From contig NZ_BCSW01000028.1 of the NCBI RefSeq assembly GCF_001571065.1, forward strand, positions 1-39,080: a stretch of DNA of 39,080 bases, read 5' to 3'. This document shows positions 24,831-31,578 of this stretch, in pieces. A model generated the notes under the pieces. That model did no database searches. It was not told where the DNA came from and worked only from the letters and a program-made list of their open reading frames with translations. The stretch is from Dietzia cinnamea NBRC 102147. GTDB lineage: Bacteria > Actinomycetota > Actinomycetes > Mycobacteriales > Mycobacteriaceae. A program made the translations under genes and the position numbers. How positions within the stretch are numbered: position 1 is the stretch's first letter; each line of letters starts with the position of its first letter.

Positions 24831-24928
24831 GATCCGATCCTACGGTGCGGCCCACAGGACGGTCCCCCGACGTCCGCCGTTCATCGCGCGTGCGCCGTCC
24901 GCTCACCTGACCCGGCGACACTGCGGGA

Positions 24929-25510
24929 GTGGAGTCGATATCCGGTGCCGTCCCCGAGGGCGATCGTCGCCAAGGCCCTCCCCTGGACCCGCCCCCGGCG
25001 TCGCTTCCGGGGCCCGCGCTCGGGTACCAGCGCTCGAGCCTGCCCGCCCACGGCTGCGCGCCCGAAGGCTGGCGGGAGGCCGTCGCCACCGCGGGGCTCG
25101 GTGAGGGCGTCGCCGTGTTCGACGCGCTGGCCGACGATCTGATGTCGCTGTCCGCCCACCGTCGGTCGGGACTGCGCATCACCCCGACCGATCGGGGCCC
25201 GTCGGTGGACGTGGTCGTCCTGGACGGGCCCATGCGGGGACCCTGCCGACTCGTCGACCGGATCGACGAGTCGCTGCGGCAGGGCCTCGTCGTCGGCACC
25301 CTCGAGGGCAACACCGCGGTGGCCGAGCACCGCTGCCACCTCGACCTCCACCCCGCCACCTCCGCGGTCACCGCCACCGTCCGCACGGTGTGGCGACCCC
25401 GGACGTTCTACGTGCTTCCGGGCGCCACCGCGCGCGAGGCGCGCGCCTACGACCGCATGGCCGACCGGCTGCTCCGCGCGCTCGGTGCGCCCCGCCCGGG
25501 CGGGGCGTGA
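24929..25510 (+). CDS. DUF1990 family protein
   Basis: A 193-residue protein of the DUF1990 family, a small START/SRPBCC-like fold. Recognisable are LGYQRSSLPAHG, VFDALADDLMSLSAHRRSGL, VVLDGPMRGPCRLVDRIDE, GTLEGNTAVAEHRCHL and the final RMADRLLRAL helix. The GTG start has GACACT six bases upstream, again a leaderless layout. There is no signal peptide. Ligand and function are unknown. It is divergent from the lipoprotein gene with about 98 bases between them. Confidence 0.75.
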   Translation: MESISGAVPEGDRRQGPPLDPPPASLPGPALGYQRSSLPAHGCAPEGWREAVATAGLGEGVAVFDALADDLMSLSAHRRSGLRITPTDRGPSVDVVVLDGPMRGPCRLVDRIDESLRQGLVVGTLEGNTAVAEHRCHLDLHPATSAVTATVRTVWRPRTFYVLPGATAREARAYDRMADRLLRALGAPRPGGA

Positions 25511-25553
25511 CCCCGCGCGGCGCGACCCCGCACCGCCCCGCGCGGCGCCCGCC

Positions 25554-26177
25554 TCAGCCCGTGGCGTCCGGGGACGTCACCGAGTCGGCGACCGCCTCGA
25601 ACGCCTCGCGGATGCGGTGCTCGAGCAGCGACCCGGACTCGTCCGTCCGCCACCGCTCCACGGCGACCCGCAGGATCGCGATCGACGCCGCGGCCACGGT
25701 CGCCGCTTCGACGGAGTCCGGCGCCCGACCCTCGCGGCGCGCCACCAGCTGTGCGAGCTCCTTCTCCGTGATCGCGAGGATCTCGTGGACCTGCGTCCGG
25801 ACCCCCGGCTCGCGCCGCCACATGTCGTGGAACCGGTCGAACGCCCCGCTGCGTCGCCGCGCGTTGGACACCTGGTGCCACATGAGGCGGGCCAGCGCGG
25901 TCATGGTGGACACGCTGCGGTCGGAGAGGAACTCCTGCACGGCCTCGCGCCCGGCCGGGGGAGTGTCCGGGATGCACGCGGCGGCCTTGGAGGGGAAGTA
26001 GTTGAAGAACGTCCGCCTCGAGACGTTCGCGGCTCTGGCGATCTCGTCGACGGTCACCGCGTCGAGCCCGCGCTCGATCACCAGGTCGACGGCCGCGGCG
26101 GAGATCGCCGACCGGAGCTCGCGCCGCCGGTCCTCGGTGCGGTCGGCGCCGGAGGCTGTGCGCGCGGATCCACCCAT
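25554..26177 (-). CDS. TetR-family transcriptional regulator
   Basis: A 207-residue repressor-type protein. The helix-turn-helix is residues about 40-65 (VTVDEIARAANVSRRTFFNYFPSK), the standard TetR recognition region. The C-terminal ligand domain (QEFLSDRSVSTMTALARLMWHQV) is of the type often seen in MftR-like and efflux regulators. GGGAGG precedes ATG 26177. It is divergent from the DUF2020 lipoprotein gene, with a 74-base shared region containing two GACCGG blocks (26198 and 26225), a possible operator. Confidence 0.9.
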   Translation of the reverse strand: MGGSARTASGADRTEDRRRELRSAISAAAVDLVIERGLDAVTVDEIARAANVSRRTFFNYFPSKAAACIPDTPPAGREAVQEFLSDRSVSTMTALARLMWHQVSNARRRSGAFDRFHDMWRREPGVRTQVHEILAITEKELAQLVARREGRAPDSVEAATVAAASIAILRVAVERWRTDESGSLLEHRIREAFEAVADSVTSPDATG

Positions 26178-26239
26178 GGCCCACCTCCCGTTCGTGCGAC
26201 CGGTCTGCTGCCGCCGACTCTACTGACCGGCCGGGCCTC

Positions 26240-26245
26240 TATCCT
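26240..26245 (+). promoter_or_regulatory. -10 element of a leaderless promoter
   Basis: TATCCT ends six bases before ATG 26252, without a ribosome-binding site. It lies in the short region shared with the divergent TetR gene, so that regulator may control it. Confidence 0.5.
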
Positions 26246-26251
26246 GGCCGT

Positions 26252-26815
26252 ATGCGCAAACCCGCGGGTATGGTCCTCGACGCAGTCGCCCTGGGCACGG
26301 CCTCCGTGCTCCTGCTCGGTGTGCTTGCCGGGTGCAGTGGTTCCTCGGAGCCGGCCGCGGAGATGGGCACCATCCGGACCGCCCCGCCCGAGACGGTCGA
26401 GCCGGAACTGCCTCCGGTCGAACCGGTCTCGGAGGCCGACTGCCCGTACCTGTCCGCCGACGAGGTCTCGGCGGCGGCCGGTGTGCCCGCCGCGGACGTC
26501 CGGATCGACGAGGGCGTGGACCCCGCGGCCTGCTTCTTCTACGACGCCGACGGTGCCGTGCATCTGACGACCACCGTGTACGAGGTGGCGTCGCCCGAGC
26601 GCGCGGCGGAACTCGTCGCGGAGTCGGCGCCTCCGGGTGAGTCCGAGCCGCTGGAGGTCGGGGGCGGATGGAGCGGCGGCCTCACGGTCGGGCCGGCCGG
26701 GGCGCTGGCCGTCCTGTCCGGCGACGACCGCGTCCTCGCCGTGCAGTCGACCGGCGAGGAGCCCGACACGGTGCGGAGCGTCGTCGAGCTCATCGGGCCG
26801 CGGCTCGAGAACTGA
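26252..26815 (+). CDS. DUF2020-family lipoprotein
   Basis: A 187-residue lipoprotein with a signal peptide and lipobox (GVLAGC), then an acidic/Pro linker. The DUF2020 core follows: ADCPYLSADEVSAAAG, ACFFYDADG with the paired Cys, a VYEVASPERAAELV helix, and GGGWSGGLTVGPAGALAVLSGDDRVLAVQS. DUF2020 proteins are found in mycobacteria and relatives and are uncharacterised. The ATG is leaderless. The gene is divergent from a TetR regulator and converges on another. Confidence 0.8.
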   Translation: MRKPAGMVLDAVALGTASVLLLGVLAGCSGSSEPAAEMGTIRTAPPETVEPELPPVEPVSEADCPYLSADEVSAAAGVPAADVRIDEGVDPAACFFYDADGAVHLTTTVYEVASPERAAELVAESAPPGESEPLEVGGGWSGGLTVGPAGALAVLSGDDRVLAVQSTGEEPDTVRSVVELIGPRLEN

Positions 26816-26877
26816 GGCTCGGCGGGACGCGGGGCGCGAGGCGCGCGGTAGGAGGCGCGGGGCGCGGGGCGCCGGGC

Positions 26878-27480
26878 TCAGGCGGTCTCGGTGATCATCC
26901 CCAGGATGAGTTCGGCCATGCTGCGGGCGGTCATGGCCGTGGTCCGGACCTCGCCGAGCATCGCGGCGGTGACCGAGCCGTCGTGTAGCAACGCCAGCCG
27001 GTCGGCGAGGTCGGCGATGTTGTCCGGGTCCTCCAGTCCCATCGCGGCGAGCTCGTCCCGCAGGGTCTGGGCCACCCACGTCCGCTGATCGGCCACGGCC
27101 GCGCGGATCGCCCGCTCGCCGTCGGTCGCGGGGCTCGGGAACTCGATCGCGGCCGCGAGGTGGCAGGACCCGGGCATCGCCGGTTCCACCTGCTCGCGCA
27201 CGATGTCGAACAGTGCGAGGATGCGTCCCCGGGCGTCCGGGGCGAGGTCGGCGCGGCGGCGCCACAGCTCGCGGTCCCGCTCGGCGACCGACCGCAGATA
27301 CGCCACGACGAGCTCGTCCTTGGACCCGTAGGTGTTGTAGAGACTGGCCTTGGCGACCCCGGCCTCGCGCAGGATCCGGTCGATACCCACCGCCCGGATC
27401 CCGTCGGTCGAGAACAGACGGGTCGCCGTCGCCAGGAGCCGCTCCCGCGGTCCGGGCTTGGTCGACCGTGTTCTCGTCAC
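26878..27480 (-). CDS. TetR-family transcriptional regulator, probably autoregulated
   Basis: A 200-residue TetR protein with HTH residues about 30-55 (AVGIDRILREAGVAKASLYNTYGSK). The conserved YxxxGSKDELVVAYL and the GSCHLAAAIEFP segment resemble the group that controls oxidoreductases and efflux. GTG 27480 is chosen because the next upstream start (GTG 27516) would place a strong dyad (27491-27512) inside the coding region. From 27480 the dyad lies directly upstream and would overlap the promoter, as expected for autoregulation. Confidence 0.87.
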   Translation of the reverse strand: MTRTRSTKPGPRERLLATATRLFSTDGIRAVGIDRILREAGVAKASLYNTYGSKDELVVAYLRSVAERDRELWRRRADLAPDARGRILALFDIVREQVEPAMPGSCHLAAAIEFPSPATDGERAIRAAVADQRTWVAQTLRDELAAMGLEDPDNIADLADRLALLHDGSVTAAMLGEVRTTAMTARSMAELILGMITETA

Positions 27481-27490
27481 GGGTAACAGA

Positions 27491-27512
27491 CTATCGGCAG
27501 TGATAGCCGATA
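27491..27512. promoter_or_regulatory. Dyad operator upstream of the TetR gene
   Basis: Two overlapping dyads are present: CTATC (27491-27495) with GATAG (27502-27506), and TATCGGC (27492-27498) with GCCGATA (27506-27512). Together they span 22 bases, about 10 bases before the TetR start codon. Size and position fit a TetR operator. Confidence 0.65.
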
Positions 27513-27536
27513 CCACCTCGGCCGGGCGGGCGTCGG

Positions 27537-27794
27537 TCAGTCTCCCGGCCCGCGGCTGTGCTGCGACGTGTCCGGGTCGGGGGTCGGCGTGCCGTCCGGC
27601 GCGTCGGGCACGTCGGGGGCGTCGGCCGTCCGCCCGGTGAGGAACTCACCGGCCTTCTGCTGGACGCTGTCGGTCCGCGCGGCGTGCTTGCCGCCGGTGC
27701 GCTGGTCGAACGCGTCTCCGGCCTTGTCGAGGGCGGCCTCCACCTTGTCGGGATTTCCTCGCGCGAAGTCCCGGGCCTTGTCGAACAGTCCCAT
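27537..27794 (-). CDS. MT0933/Rv0909-type antitoxin-like protein
   Basis: An 85-residue helical acidic/basic protein: MGLFDKARDFARGNPDKVEAAL and DKAGDAFDQRTGGKHA match the small MT0933-type antitoxin family. The C-terminus adds a disordered Pro/Asp-rich tail (DVPDAPDGTPTPDPD). A good AGGAG precedes ATG 27794. No Rv0910-type toxin gene lies beside it, so it may be a solitary homologue with a stress role; many in this family lack a partner. Three 14-bp repeats lie just upstream. Confidence 0.75.
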   Translation of the reverse strand: MGLFDKARDFARGNPDKVEAALDKAGDAFDQRTGGKHAARTDSVQQKAGEFLTGRTADAPDVPDAPDGTPTPDPDTSQHSRGPGD

Positions 27795-27817
27795 CTGGTG
27801 CTCCTTTCGGTGCTGGC

Positions 27818-27859
27818 GTGAAGAGTGTGGTGTGAAGAGTGCGGTGTTCAGAGTGTGGC
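27818..27859. repeat. Three 14-bp iterons upstream of the antitoxin-like gene
   Basis: GTGAAGAGTGTGGT at 27818-27831, one change at 27832-27845, and three changes at 27846-27859. They end 24 bases before the start codon of the leftward gene. Head-to-tail iterons here could be binding sites for a regulator. Confidence 0.75.
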
Positions 27860-27869
27860 GATGGACGCT

Positions 27870-27902
27870 GACGGCCCGGCCCCGTGTGGGAGCCGGGCCG
27901 TC
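27870..27902 (-). terminator. Terminator-like stem after the GlsB-type gene
   Basis: GACGGCCCGGC and GCCGGGCCGTC form a perfect 11-pair stem with an 11-base loop, just downstream of the GlsB-type gene on the minus strand. There is no clear T run. Confidence 0.7.
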
Positions 27903-27924
27903 CAATCGATCGTGCGAAGGGGTG

Positions 27925-28203
27925 TCAGACCTTGGTGCGGCCGCGTCCGCGCACAGCGGAGACGACCCAGATCAGGAGGCAGGCGCCGATGATCGCTGCG
28001 ACGAAGCCCCAGATCGAGAAGGCCTCGGGCATTCCTCCGCCCTCGGAGACGAGCGAGACGATGAGGCCTACGACGAAAGCACCGACGATGCCGGCGAGAA
28101 CGTTGGCGACGAATCCCATCTGGGCGTTCTTGCCCATGATCATCGACGCGATCCAACCTGCGAGGCCACCGACGACGATCCAGGAGATGATGCTCCAAAG
28201 CAT
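27925..28203 (-). CDS. GlsB/YeaQ/YmgE-family stress membrane protein
   Basis: A 92-residue protein of three membrane helices with the family pattern WIVVGGLAGWIASMIMG, NVLAGIVGAFVVGLIVSLV and FVAAIIGACLLIWVV. The Gly-rich helices are typical of the transglycosylase-associated GlsB family, induced by envelope stress in several bacteria. The ribosome-binding site GGAAAGGA precedes ATG 28203. It lies among stress genes (antitoxin-like, GNAT, UspA). Confidence 0.9.
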   Translation of the reverse strand: MLWSIISWIVVGGLAGWIASMIMGKNAQMGFVANVLAGIVGAFVVGLIVSLVSEGGGMPEAFSIWGFVAAIIGACLLIWVVSAVRGRGRTKV

Positions 28204-28341
28204 TGTGGTTGTCCTTTCCCGAGAGTCGTACTCGGCCCGGGACGGGCCGCTTTCTCAGGAGAACACGAAGACGACACGAATGCTTCCGGTCGAAGGCGCC
28301 CGGTGATTAAACGTCGCTCACTCGTTACTGGTCCGTGACCC

Positions 28342-28632
28342 TCAGGCAACCTCCGCCGATTCGGGGTTCTTCTCGATGTACCGTGCGACGAACGAGCAGG
28401 ACGGGCGCACCCGCAGGCCCTCCTCGCGGGTCACCCGCAGGGCCTCGGCGACCAGGCGCCCGGCCAGGCCACGGCCCCCGAACTCTGACGCGACGACCGT
28501 GTGCGGGAACTCGCGGACGCCGTCCGGGCCGTCGCTGTACTCGGCCTGGCCCGCCACGACGCCGTCCACGAGGATCTCGAACCGCCCGGCGGCGTCGTCA
28601 CGCCGAACCTGAACATCCTCCGAGCCGCTCAT
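28342..28632 (-). CDS. Small GNAT-like N-acetyltransferase (YjdJ/CG type)
   Basis: A 96-residue protein of the small GCN5-related family: FEILVDGVVAGQAEYSD, the core HTVVASEFGGRGLAGRLVAEAL (acetyl-CoA loop, GGRGLAGRL) and the RPSCSFVARYIEKNPE end. The first ATG (28632) overlaps the UspA stop (ATGA), so it is co-translated with UspA. Substrate unknown. Possible targets are small molecules or proteins under stress. Confidence 0.85.
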   Translation of the reverse strand: MSGSEDVQVRRDDAAGRFEILVDGVVAGQAEYSDGPDGVREFPHTVVASEFGGRGLAGRLVAEALRVTREEGLRVRPSCSFVARYIEKNPESAEVA

Positions 28633-29525
28633 GAGTGCGACTCCGGACGCACGACCATGACCGGGCAGGGCGCCGCCTGCAGCAGCGCCCGCGAGGTGGA
28701 GCCGAGGACCATGCCCGCGAATCCGCCGCGCCCGTGGGATCCGACGACGACGAGCTGGGCGTTCTCCGACTGCTCGACCAGCGCGCGGACCGCGCGATCG
28801 CGGGTCACGTAGCGCTGCACCTCGACGTCGGGGTAGCGGTCCGAGAATCCCGCCAGCCGCTCGGACAGGGTCTGCAGCTGCTGGTCCTCGAGCTGCTTCC
28901 AGTCGTCCTCGGTGAGCGAGATGCCGGCGGCCGCCGCCTGGACCTGCGGGTCCATCCAGGTGTGCACCGCGATGAGCGGGGTGTTGCGCGTGGAGGCCTC
29001 CGCGAACGCCCACTCGGTGGCCTTGGCGCTGACCTCGGAGCCGTCGATGCCCACCACCACCGGGCCGGTGCGGTCGAGGTCGTCCGTGTCCTCGCGGGTG
29101 ACGACGACCGGGCAGAACGCATGGCTGGCGACGGCCGCCGAGACGGACCCGAGGACCATGCCCTTGATGCCGCCCAGCCCGCGGGAGCCCAGGACGATCA
29201 TCTTGGACTTGCGCGAGTAGTCGATGAGCACCTGCGCCGGGTTGCCCTCGACGATCGCGTGCGACACCTCGACGCCGGGCGCGACCTTCTCCGCGGTGGC
29301 CCGCGCCTGCTCGATGATCGGGTGGCACTCGCGCTCCAGCTCGTCGTAGACGGGCTGCGGCGGGATCATCCCCTCGGCGAACATCGCCGCCGGCATCGTG
29401 TACGTGGTCACGAGCCTGAGCGGGACGCGCCGGGCGGCGGCGGTGTTGGCGGCGTAGGCGACCGCGCCGGTGGAGGCGGCGGAGCCGTCGACGCCGACGA
29501 CGACAGTGTTCTCGAGGGAGCTCAT
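28629..29525 (-). CDS. Universal stress protein with two UspA domains
   Basis: A 298-residue tandem UspA protein. Domain 1 (residues about 5-145) has VVVGVDGSAAS and the nucleotide motif LGSRGLGGIKGMVLGSVS. Domain 2 (about 155-295) has VVVGIDGSEVS and VGSHGRGGFAGMVLGSTS. Both have the G-x2-G-x9-G[S/T] signature for ATP binding. M. tuberculosis has several tandem Usps, some linked to hypoxia and dormancy. The TGA overlaps the GNAT ATG. A 39-aa ORF lies upstream on the same strand. Confidence 0.95.
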   Translation of the reverse strand: MSSLENTVVVGVDGSAASTGAVAYAANTAAARRVPLRLVTTYTMPAAMFAEGMIPPQPVYDELERECHPIIEQARATAEKVAPGVEVSHAIVEGNPAQVLIDYSRKSKMIVLGSRGLGGIKGMVLGSVSAAVASHAFCPVVVTREDTDDLDRTGPVVVGIDGSEVSAKATEWAFAEASTRNTPLIAVHTWMDPQVQAAAAGISLTEDDWKQLEDQQLQTLSERLAGFSDRYPDVEVQRYVTRDRAVRALVEQSENAQLVVVGSHGRGGFAGMVLGSTSRALLQAAPCPVMVVRPESHS

Positions 29526-29577
29526 GTCCCTGAGACTACCGCCGCCCTCGGCAGTTGATAACAGATCTGCGCGTGGT

Positions 29578-29697
29578 TCAGAACTCGTCAGGGAACGGAG
29601 CGTTCGGGGGGTAGGCCAGGTTGAAGCTGCCCTGGAACGCCGGGAGGACGGCGCGACCGGGGCCGAAGAGGAAGAAGTCGACGACGGCGTCGATCAT
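29578..29697 (-). CDS. Possible small protein, 39 aa
   Basis: An ORF of 39 residues starting ATG 29697, with GGGAG upstream. It has a hydrophobic amphipathic N-terminus (IDAVVDFFLFGPG) and an aromatic/Pro C-terminus (NLAYPPNAPFPDEF). No family is recognised. It lies 52 bases upstream of the UspA gene on the same strand, and the other strand there is non-coding, so it may be a leader peptide or a small membrane protein. Confidence 0.5.
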   Translation of the reverse strand: MIDAVVDFFLFGPGRAVLPAFQGSFNLAYPPNAPFPDEF

Positions 29698-29784
29698 GGG
29701 AGCTCCCGAGGTTCTAGTGGTGCATGTGGTGCGCGAGACAGATGATGCGCGAGTGAGTGTAACCCACCGATTAGACTGAGGGAC

Positions 29785-30783
29785 ATGTCCGGTTCCAGGC
29801 GACGAGGTCGTCCGCTCCCGCTGCGCGACGGCGTCGACCCGGTGCGGATCCGGCTCGCCGACCCCGGGCAGGGGCCCCGCAGCATCGTCGAGGAACTGCG
29901 CCGCCGCTTCCCCGACCGGCTCCCCGAGCTCGACGCGGCCCTCGAGGCGGGGCAGGTCGTCACCGCCGACGGGGCGGCCGTCACCCCGGCCACCCGGCGA
30001 CACCGGGGGATGGACGTGTGGATGTACCGGACGCCCGACCCGGAGATCCCCGTGCCGCATCAGGTGGAGGTCCTCCACCGGGACGACCACCTCGTCGTCG
30101 TCGACAAACCCCACTTCCTCGCGACCACCCCCCGCGCCGGACACGTCACCGAGACCGCGTTGGTGCGCCTGAGGCGCGACCTCGGACTCGACGACCTCGC
30201 ACCCGCCCACCGCCTCGACAGGCTCACCGCCGGCGTGCTCGTGTTCACCGCCGACCCCGCTCGCCGCGGCGCCTACCAGGACCTCTTCGCCGCCCGCTGC
30301 GTCACCAAGACCTACCTCGCCGTGGCCCCCGCCCCCGCCGGCGTCGCGACCGTGCGCGAGCGCTCCAGTCGCATCCTCAAGACCCGCGGCGTCCTCCAGG
30401 CCGCCGAGGTCGCCGGCGAACCCGACGCCCACACCCGCATCACCCTGCTCGACACCCGCGGATCCGGACCCGACAGGCTGGGCCTCTACCGCCTCGAACC
30501 GACCACCGGTCGGACCCACCAGCTGCGCGTCCACATGAACGCGCTCGGCACCCCGATCCTCGGCGACGACCTCTACCCGCACGTCCTCGACGTGGCCCCC
30601 GGCGACTTCACCCGCCCACTGCAGCTCCTCGCCTCCGAGATCGCCTTCACCGACCCCGTTACCGGGCAACCGCGTCGCTTCACCACCGGGCGCAGCCTCG
30701 AGGCCTGGAACCGCGGGCGGGATCAGGGTGCGAACCCGGGCAATCCCCGATCGGCCCCCGCTCCGAACTCGTGCAAGCTGTAG
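29785..30783 (+). CDS. RluA-family rRNA/tRNA pseudouridine synthase
   Basis: A 332-residue pseudouridine synthase. The catalytic motif HRLDRLTAGVLVF contains Asp145, and the family's KTYLAV, GRTHQLRVHM and GTPILGDDLY motifs are present. There is no evident S4 domain; the N-terminal ~70 residues are poorly conserved. Targets of RluA enzymes are specific uridines in 23S rRNA or tRNA; which one is unclear. TAGACT lies seven bases before ATG 29785. A Gly/Pro/Asn tail of about 20 residues ends the protein. Confidence 0.92.
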   Translation: MSGSRRRGRPLPLRDGVDPVRIRLADPGQGPRSIVEELRRRFPDRLPELDAALEAGQVVTADGAAVTPATRRHRGMDVWMYRTPDPEIPVPHQVEVLHRDDHLVVVDKPHFLATTPRAGHVTETALVRLRRDLGLDDLAPAHRLDRLTAGVLVFTADPARRGAYQDLFAARCVTKTYLAVAPAPAGVATVRERSSRILKTRGVLQAAEVAGEPDAHTRITLLDTRGSGPDRLGLYRLEPTTGRTHQLRVHMNALGTPILGDDLYPHVLDVAPGDFTRPLQLLASEIAFTDPVTGQPRRFTTGRSLEAWNRGRDQGANPGNPRSAPAPNSCKL

Positions 30784-30810
30784 GTCGACCACCATGATCC
30801 GAGGGAGCAC

Positions 30811-31578
30811 ATGACCACCCAGGCCGAGACCCACCACCGGGCGGGCGCGGCGGACGCCGCCGCCGTCGCCACCGACCTCGTCATGACGTACGGGGAGGGG
30901 GAGACCGAGGTCCGCGCCCTCGACCACGTCAGCGCGACCTTCGAACGTGGCCGGTTCACCGCCATCATGGGTCCCTCGGGCTCCGGCAAGTCCACCCTCA
31001 TGCACTGCATGGCCGGCCTCGACCGGCCGACCTCCGGCTCCGTGCGCCTCGGCGACACCGAGATCGTCGGGCTCGGAGACAAGGACCTCACCGCCCTGCG
31101 CCGCGACCGGATCGGCTTCGTCTTCCAGTCCTTCAACCTCGTGCCCACCCTCACGGCCGAGGAGAACATCACCCTGCCGCAGGACATCGCCGGGCACACC
31201 ATCGACCGCGCCTGGTTCGACGAGGTGATCGGGCGGCTGGGCATCGCCGACCGGCTCTCGCACCGCCCGTCCGAGCTCTCCGGCGGACAGCAGCAGCGCG
31301 TCGCGTGCGCCCGCGCCCTCGTCGGTCGCCCCGACATCCTGTTCGGCGACGAGCCGACCGGCAACCTCGACTCGACCTCCTCCGCCGAGGTGCTCTCGAT
31401 CCTGCGCAGCGCCGCCGACGACTTCGGCCAGACCGTCGTGATCGTCACCCACGACCCCCGCGCCGCCACCTACGCCGACCGCGTGCTGCTGCTCGCCGAC
31501 GGCCGCGTGGTCCGCGAGCTCGAGCGCCCCACCGCCGACGAGATCCTGTCGGCCATGGGCGCCCTCGAGGAGCGGTGA
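30811..31578 (+). CDS. ABC transporter ATPase, MacB/LolD type
   Basis: A 255-residue ATPase: Walker A MGPSGSGKST (about residues 52-60), Q-loop FVFQSFNLVP, signature LSGGQQQRVACARAL, Walker B ILFGDEPTGNLD and H-loop VTHDPRAA. The N-terminal 20 residues are a low-complexity extension. The TGA overlaps the permease ATG by one base (TGATG), so the two are co-translated. MacB/LolD-type systems act as mechanotransmission pumps for lipoproteins, peptides or drugs. Confidence 0.95.
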   Translation: MTTQAETHHRAGAADAAAVATDLVMTYGEGETEVRALDHVSATFERGRFTAIMGPSGSGKSTLMHCMAGLDRPTSGSVRLGDTEIVGLGDKDLTALRRDRIGFVFQSFNLVPTLTAEENITLPQDIAGHTIDRAWFDEVIGRLGIADRLSHRPSELSGGQQQRVACARALVGRPDILFGDEPTGNLDSTSSAEVLSILRSAADDFGQTVVIVTHDPRAATYADRVLLLADGRVVRELERPTADEILSAMGALEER

